Assembly (NCBI RefSeq): GCF_014696105.1
Contig: NZ_JACJPO010000036.1
Location: 1-64,000, forward strand
Length of the DNA: 64,000 nt
Direction: 5' to 3'
Origin: Microcoleus sp. FACHB-1515
GTDB lineage: Bacteria; Cyanobacteriota; Cyanobacteriia; Elainellales; Elainellaceae
Part shown: piece after piece, positions 61,975 to 64,000 of the stretch
How positions within the stretch are numbered: position 1 is the first letter of the stretch
Layout: each line of letters begins with the position of its first letter
The notes under the pieces: model-generated
Databases searched by the model: none
What the model saw: the letters and a program-made list of their open reading frames with translations, nothing else
What the model was told of the DNA's origin: nothing
Position numbers and translations under genes: made by a program

Positions 61975-62772
61975 ATGAAGACTCAGCGCCGAATTCTGGA
62001 GCGAGCAAGACAGGGCGATCCAGCGGCGATCGCCACTTGGCTCACCTGCTGCCTACATCGTCGCGGGCTAAGCGCAACCGCCACGCCAGAAGGCGACTGC
62101 CTGCATTTGCTGCTTGAATCAGCTCAAATTCCCGATCAGCAAAGCGCGATCGCCACAATCTTGCACGAACTCGACCAGCTTGCCCCGACTTTCCAAGCGC
62201 TGCATGTCACAGGCAAACAAACGGGTCAAGCGCAGCCCGTTTGGGATTGCCGCTTGGATTTGCCCGCCGCTGTAATAACCCAGCCAGCTCGATCGCAAAG
62301 CGCTCCCGGAACGGTATCGCCGCACCGACAGCGCTTCGTGTATACGGGCATGACGGCGATCGCCGCTTTGATTGCCGTGAATGTGGTGCTAGGATTTCGA
62401 TCGATTTTTCGCTTGGGCGGAGAGTCTCGCGCGTTTGCCAACCAGGTCATCCCTACGATCGTTGAAGAATGGAATGCAACCGCACTGATCGATCGCGCCA
62501 GTCCGACGCTGATTGAAGCGACGCCGCCAGAAGATTTGCAGCAGACTTTCTTGCAGCTTTCACAGCAGTTTGGAGCGTTTCAAAGTGCTGAACCTGCAAG
62601 CTGCAATTTGAGTCCAAAATTTACGCTGGAAGGAAAGGTCACAACCAGTCGTTGCGAAGCGGCGATCGACTTTGAAAACAGCACCGCGATCGTCGAACTT
62701 GATCTGGTGCAGCAAGACGCGAATTGGCAAATCGATCGCTTCTCAGTGCAGCCTGACAAATCGATTCCCTAG
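61975..62772 (+). CDS. membrane-anchored hypothetical protein
   Basis: A 265-residue protein: a cytosolic N-terminal domain of 120 residues (RQGDPAAIATWLTCCLHRRG at its start), one membrane helix (TGMTAIAALIAVNVVLGF), and an outer C-terminal domain of 130 residues (IVEEWNATALIDRASPTLIE), a fold that resembles NTF2-like domains seen in other cyanobacterial proteins. It contains two Cys in the outer domain (PASCNLS and SRCEAA) that may pair. Function unknown. Confidence 0.78.
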   Translation: MKTQRRILERARQGDPAAIATWLTCCLHRRGLSATATPEGDCLHLLLESAQIPDQQSAIATILHELDQLAPTFQALHVTGKQTGQAQPVWDCRLDLPAAVITQPARSQSAPGTVSPHRQRFVYTGMTAIAALIAVNVVLGFRSIFRLGGESRAFANQVIPTIVEEWNATALIDRASPTLIEATPPEDLQQTFLQLSQQFGAFQSAEPASCNLSPKFTLEGKVTTSRCEAAIDFENSTAIVELDLVQQDANWQIDRFSVQPDKSIP

Positions 62773-62797
62773 CTGATTTTCAACATATTTCTGGGCT

Positions 62798-63166
62798 TTA
62801 GGCGGTTGGCGCTAGCGGAAAAGCTTTACGCTGGGATAGCACGATCGCAGAGATGGGAACAATCGATCGCGGTTCAGCTTCTTTTTCTTTGGCGAAATTT
62901 TTTGCGTGAGTTGAGGAATGAGCAGTTGAACTTAGCGTTGATTGACTCACTGAAAAACAGCTTTCGGCTAGTTCAACTGCTTCAAGCTTCCATGCCTGCA
63001 TTTCTTCTTGTTCCCAAGACCGCACGAAAGCTGGAACAGCGAGCGAGCAAGCTTTCCAGCGACCTTGAACTAGCGCTCCTAACTGCTGACAGTTGCCACC
63101 TCTTCGCCCTTCTAGCTGATAGTGGCGGCAGTGTCGGCAGGTAGAAATGTTGTCCGAGCCTTGCAT
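62798..63166 (-). CDS. small Cys-rich cyanobacterial protein
   Basis: A protein of 122 residues from ATG 63166, or 139 from ATG 63217. The core STCRHCRHYQLEGRRGGNCQQLG and GRWKACSLAVPAF has four Cys in a CxxC...C...C order, resembling a zinc ribbon or Fe-S site. Similar short Cys proteins occur across cyanobacteria without known function. The Ser/Thr-rich tail is variable. It converges on the 61975 gene. Confidence 0.75.
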   Translation of the reverse strand: MQGSDNISTCRHCRHYQLEGRRGGNCQQLGALVQGRWKACSLAVPAFVRSWEQEEMQAWKLEAVELAESCFSVSQSTLSSTAHSSTHAKNFAKEKEAEPRSIVPISAIVLSQRKAFPLAPTA

Positions 63167-63217
63167 AGGAGTTTTGATTGAAATTGTTTTTTCTTGATTT
63201 GTTCTCTTTTGTATCAT

Positions 63218-64000
63218 CTAGGTTTTCTTCAAAAAACAAAGCTTAAGAAGCTGAACACAAGATCAGAGTAAAGCTGTAGCGATCCCAAATAAAAAATAAC
63301 GTATAGACTTTCTTTAGATTTTGGTTACAACAAGACATATTTGAGCTGTTAAAACGCGATCGCCACTATCTTCACAAACAGCCTGAGATTATTGTCAAAC
63401 TAGCTGGGGATCAACCCAAACCGCGATCGATTTCACAACTAAAATCCTGCTTCTATCCACAGGTAAATCTTTTTTAGAAAGTAAATTGATTTGCAAATTT
63501 TTTGAAACACTTTGTAAGTGCAAGCACAATCGAATTTGTTGAGCCTGAGCAATTAATGTTTGCAAGAATACAAATTTTTCAAACCTAGATCGCGATGGAA
63601 ATTTAACTAGCACACCCTAGAACCCTCCAACGACGTTACGCTTGCTGGCGATCATCTTCCCAAACGCGATCGTCGCTGCCGAACAACAGTGCTACACTAA
63701 AGCGGTAATGTTGCAAAAGGTTGCGGCACGTTGAACCTCCTTTCTTTAACTAGAAATCCCTGGCAGCCCCAGTGGACTCTGGAAATGAAATTGCAGCGTC
63801 GGCGGCTGAGCGATCCGGCTCTGTCTTGGGTTGACGGATGCGAAGGACCCAGTATGAACTGATCGATCTGTAACTATAGGTTTGCTGGCGATCGCCTTCG
63901 GAACGCTGCGCGAACTGGATCGATCAGGCTTTGAAGATTTTTCTCACTCAATTTACTTGCTGAAACGAGCAAAGCTAGCTGGTCTTGAGCAGTCGATCGC
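63218..64000. other. AT-rich right end of the window
   Basis: A 783-bp stretch without a clear gene. The left 500 bp are AT-rich and non-coding in all frames by eye. The right part contains a small frame (listed) and the HIP1-rich DNA that probably leads to a gene beyond the window. Confidence 0.4.
63731..63862 (+). CDS. possible 43-residue peptide
   Basis: From TTG 63731 the frame reads NLLSLTRNPWQPQWTLEM and KLQRRRLSDPALSWVDGCEG, then stops. An internal ATG is at 63785. The Trp-rich composition and the ordered mix of hydrophobic and basic residues are not typical of random frames, and TACACT near 63692 could be a -10 box. It may be a real small gene, a leader peptide or part of a gene broken by a frameshift. 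Confidence 0.35.
   Translation: MNLLSLTRNPWQPQWTLEMKLQRRRLSDPALSWVDGCEGPSMN

Noticed and set aside
1-64000. CRISPR arrays, tRNA, rRNA and transposase genes
   Set aside because: I looked in the intergenic regions for regularly spaced repeats, T-loop/CCA patterns and DDE-type proteins and found none convincing. A covariance-model scan would be decisive.

Overview
The window is a piece of a cyanobacterial chromosome. The octamer GCGATCGC and its core CGATCG (the HIP1 repeat) occur throughout. The genes include many found only in oxygenic phototrophs: psbX, a PsbQ-like (CyanoQ) lipoprotein, ycf66, a PAM68-like factor, a high-light-inducible protein, chlM, heme oxygenase, cyAbrB, an OCP N-domain (HCP-type) protein and an SpkB-like kinase. 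Most of the sequence is densely packed core-genome DNA with moderate GC. I see no rRNA, tRNA, CRISPR array, intact transposase or prophage.

Layout: 0.1-5.1 kb holds a two-component cluster (hybrid kinase, multi-domain response regulator, lone receiver). 5.2-12.6 kb is a mixed set: ispF, a GT39-like membrane glycosyltransferase, aat, rpsN, a HEAT-repeat protein and a large anchored helical-repeat protein. 12.9-14.0 kb has a MarR regulator followed by the wreck of an emrA-emrB drug-efflux pair. 14-25 kb has a glutathionyl-hydroquinone reductase, a PAS histidine kinase, an unrecognised two-gene operon, a divergent argG, a REC-PAS-cyclase protein, an NlpC/P60 peptidase, a beta-lactamase-like hydrolase and a glycine-oxidase-like enzyme. 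25-34 kb has psbQ, a complete xylose/ribose-type ABC importer, two antitoxin-like small genes, nagA and chlM. 34-43.5 kb is rich in tetrapyrrole and photosystem genes: heme oxygenase, accC, yggT, psbX, ycf66, a Deg-like protease with two PPC domains, hli, sdhB and cyabrB. 43.7-49.4 kb has a CPBP protease, cobL, a HAD phosphatase and an ftsL-like/ftsI division pair. 49.6-54.9 kb is the most unusual block: a vanadium haloperoxidase, a CapD-like SDR and a cyanophycin-synthetase-like ATP-grasp ligase whose Mur-ligase half is degenerate. 55-64 kb has small cyanobacterial proteins, the HCP-type protein, pheT, an SpkB-like kinase, a PAM68-like protein and a low-coding AT-rich end.

Several genes share a metabolic theme. 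ChlM and heme oxygenase draw on the same protoporphyrin pool for chlorophyll and bilins, and CobL belongs to the cobalamin branch. PsbX, PsbQ, Ycf66, Hli and PAM68-like proteins serve the photosystems. FtsL-like, FtsI, NlpC/P60 and the beta-lactamase-like protein act on peptidoglycan. The strongest leads are the haloperoxidase/SDR/ATP-grasp block, the decayed emrAB operon and a 149-bp tandem duplication at psbX-ycf66 that carries a small membrane reading frame broken by one TAG codon. Statements about families come from recalled motifs; no database search was possible.
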